DNA of 64,000 bases, taken from positions 2,418,001 through 2,482,000 of the forward strand of contig JADJEE010000001.1 of NCBI GenBank assembly GCA_016709225.1. The letters are read 5' to 3'. Below are positions 63,206-64,000 of this stretch, in pieces (the first letter of the stretch is position 1; every line of letters starts with the position of its first letter). Position numbers and translations under genes: made by a program. The DNA is from Deltaproteobacteria bacterium (GTDB lineage: Bacteria; Myxococcota_A; Polyangia; Nannocystales; Nannocystaceae). Below the pieces are notes generated by a model. That model searched no databases and had not been told where the DNA came from. It saw nothing but the letters and a program-made list of their open reading frames with translations.

Positions 63206-63250
63206 CCGGCTAACTCTAATTGAACCAAGCCGCTTCGCGGCGGCTGTGGC
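63206..63250 (-). other. Cassette border core site (GTTAGCC) with attC-like hairpin
   Basis: On the minus strand GTTAGCC at 63212-63206 repeats the attC3 outer-box sequence and begins the cupin cassette. Beyond it lies a hairpin GCCGCTTCGCGGC with flanking AGCC/GGCT pairing and one bulged base, like the inner half of an attC, but the outer complementary box is not found. It is either the attI-like insertion point or a truncated attC next to the recombinase. Confidence 0.5.
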
Positions 63251-63375
63251 GTAGCGTGGTGCGGACGACGGTTTGGGAGGCGATCAGGGCCCCCGGCACA
63301 CGCGGGGCCGCTGACAGAGCCACCGTGGATCGCGGATCGTGGACCTCCGGCAACGAATCGCCGGAGGAGAGCACG

Positions 63376-64000
63376 ATGGAGGACTTCAAGCAGCAGTTGG
63401 CGCGAGCGTTCGATCTCCGCGGACTCCAGCAGAGCACTCGCCGCTCGTACACGGGCTACGTCACGCAGTTCAGCAGGTTTCACGGCGACCGCCATCCGGA
63501 GGAGATGGGCACCGACGAGATCCGTGCGTATCTCGAGCATCTTGGGCGAGCACGCCTCACGGCGTCGACGGTCGGAGTGTGCTACGCGGCGCTCGCGTAC
63601 TATTATTCGCACGTCGCGCAGCGCCCGGAGGTGATGCTCCCGATCCCTCGCCGTCGGCGACATCGCACCATGCCGGAGATCCTCAGCATCGCAGAGGTCG
63701 GCCGACTTCTGGCCGCGATCAGCTCGCTCACCTCGCGGACGATCGCCATGGTGATGTACGGCTCCGGCCTGCGCGTGTCGGAGGCGTGCGCGCTCTGCAT
63801 CGAGGACATCGACAGTGCGCGCAACGTCCTGCGTGTACGCGAGGGCAAGGGAGGCCACGATCGCTACACACTGCTCGGCGGACCCCTGCTCGCGGCCCTC
63901 CGCGCGTACTGGAAGCAGCGCCGGCCGCCAGGCTCCCTGCTGTTTCCTGGGCTGGATCCGACTCGTCCCCTCACGCGCGACGTCGTTCAGAGGGCGGTGA
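63376..64000 (+). CDS. Tyrosine recombinase/integrase (3' end cut by window)
   Basis: 208 residues visible from ATG at 63376, behind GGAGGAG six bases upstream; the frame is open at the window end. N-terminal core-binding SAM-like domain (LQQSTRRSYTGYVTQFSRFH, DEIRAYLEHLGRARLTASTV), then the catalytic domain with the first Arg in MYGSGLRVSEACALC (R133) and the Lys in VREGKGGHDRYTLL (K158). It is divergent from the cassette genes, as intI is in an integron. However, the region after K158 runs straight to SLLFPGLDPTRPLTRDVVQR without the extra helix typical of IntI, so it may be an IS91-associated or Xer-like recombinase instead. The HxxR and Tyr lie outside the window. Confidence 0.85.
   Translation, partial: MEDFKQQLARAFDLRGLQQSTRRSYTGYVTQFSRFHGDRHPEEMGTDEIRAYLEHLGRARLTASTVGVCYAALAYYYSHVAQRPEVMLPIPRRRRHRTMPEILSIAEVGRLLAAISSLTSRTIAMVMYGSGLRVSEACALCIEDIDSARNVLRVREGKGGHDRYTLLGGPLLAALRAYWKQRRPPGSLLFPGLDPTRPLTRDVVQRAV

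Noticed and set aside
63187..63858. Minus-strand frame opposite the recombinase
   Set aside because: Antisense to a clear tyrosine recombinase with a strong ribosome site.

Overview
The window is very GC-rich DNA whose gene content points to a myxobacterium, probably of the Polyangia/Nannocystales kind. The signs are many lipoproteins with a Gly/Ser/Asp/Thr-rich stretch just after the lipobox, three secreted proteins ending in a GC-C motif plus hydrophobic helix plus Arg cluster (MYXO-CTERM type), a Ser/Thr kinase fused to a long repeat region, NHL/FG-GAP propeller proteins, and frequent GTG/TTG starts. Adjacent genes often overlap by four bases (GTGA, ATGA or TTGA), which marks operons and fixes several starts. 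No rRNA, tRNA or CRISPR array was recognised.

Layout. 1-8.2 kb: a cut beta-propeller lactonase coupled to a SPOUT methyltransferase, then cell-surface proteins (heme/copper lipoprotein, outer-membrane barrel, FG-GAP lipoprotein, poly-Ser lipoprotein) and a salicylyl-CoA 5-hydroxylase/old-yellow-enzyme fusion. 8.4-16 kb: a uridine-kinase-like protein, then a coupled lipoprotein operon (propeller, two NHL proteins, cytochrome P460-like) facing a second NHL operon. 16-22.5 kb: a membrane/spermidine-synthase fusion coupled to an alpha/beta hydrolase, two unique lipoproteins and a decayed fragment of gor. 22.7-25.8 kb: an operon of UbiA prenyltransferase, an unknown protein and glutathione reductase. 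25.9-32.6 kb: a coupled run of two amidohydrolases (the second without the usual metal ligands) and a frameshifted PLP decarboxylase, then RidA, an alpha/beta hydrolase and a caspase/C13-like lipoprotein. 32.7-49 kb: peptidase-like proteins, the kinase, SpeA, EttA, MYXO-CTERM proteins, membrane proteins, a 168-bp inverted repeat, an amidohydrolase with calcium-binding repeats, and a TPR protein behind a near-consensus promoter. 49.1-52.3 kb: a two-gene oxidative unit (two helical metallo-oxygenase-like domains plus SRPBCC, with an acyl-CoA-dehydrogenase-fold flavoprotein). 52.5-56.9 kb: the Lhr helicase.

57-64 kb is an accessory island of visibly lower GC. It is an integron-type cassette array: three attC sites, all oriented with the minus-strand genes, separate cassettes holding a cupin-like protein, an FRG + DUF262 pair, an HNH nuclease + unknown pair, and an orphan gene. 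A divergent tyrosine recombinase runs off the right end. A decayed IS481-like transposase marks the left end. The two-gene cassettes look like candidate anti-phage or conflict modules and, with the oxidative unit at 49-52 kb, are the most promising parts of the window.
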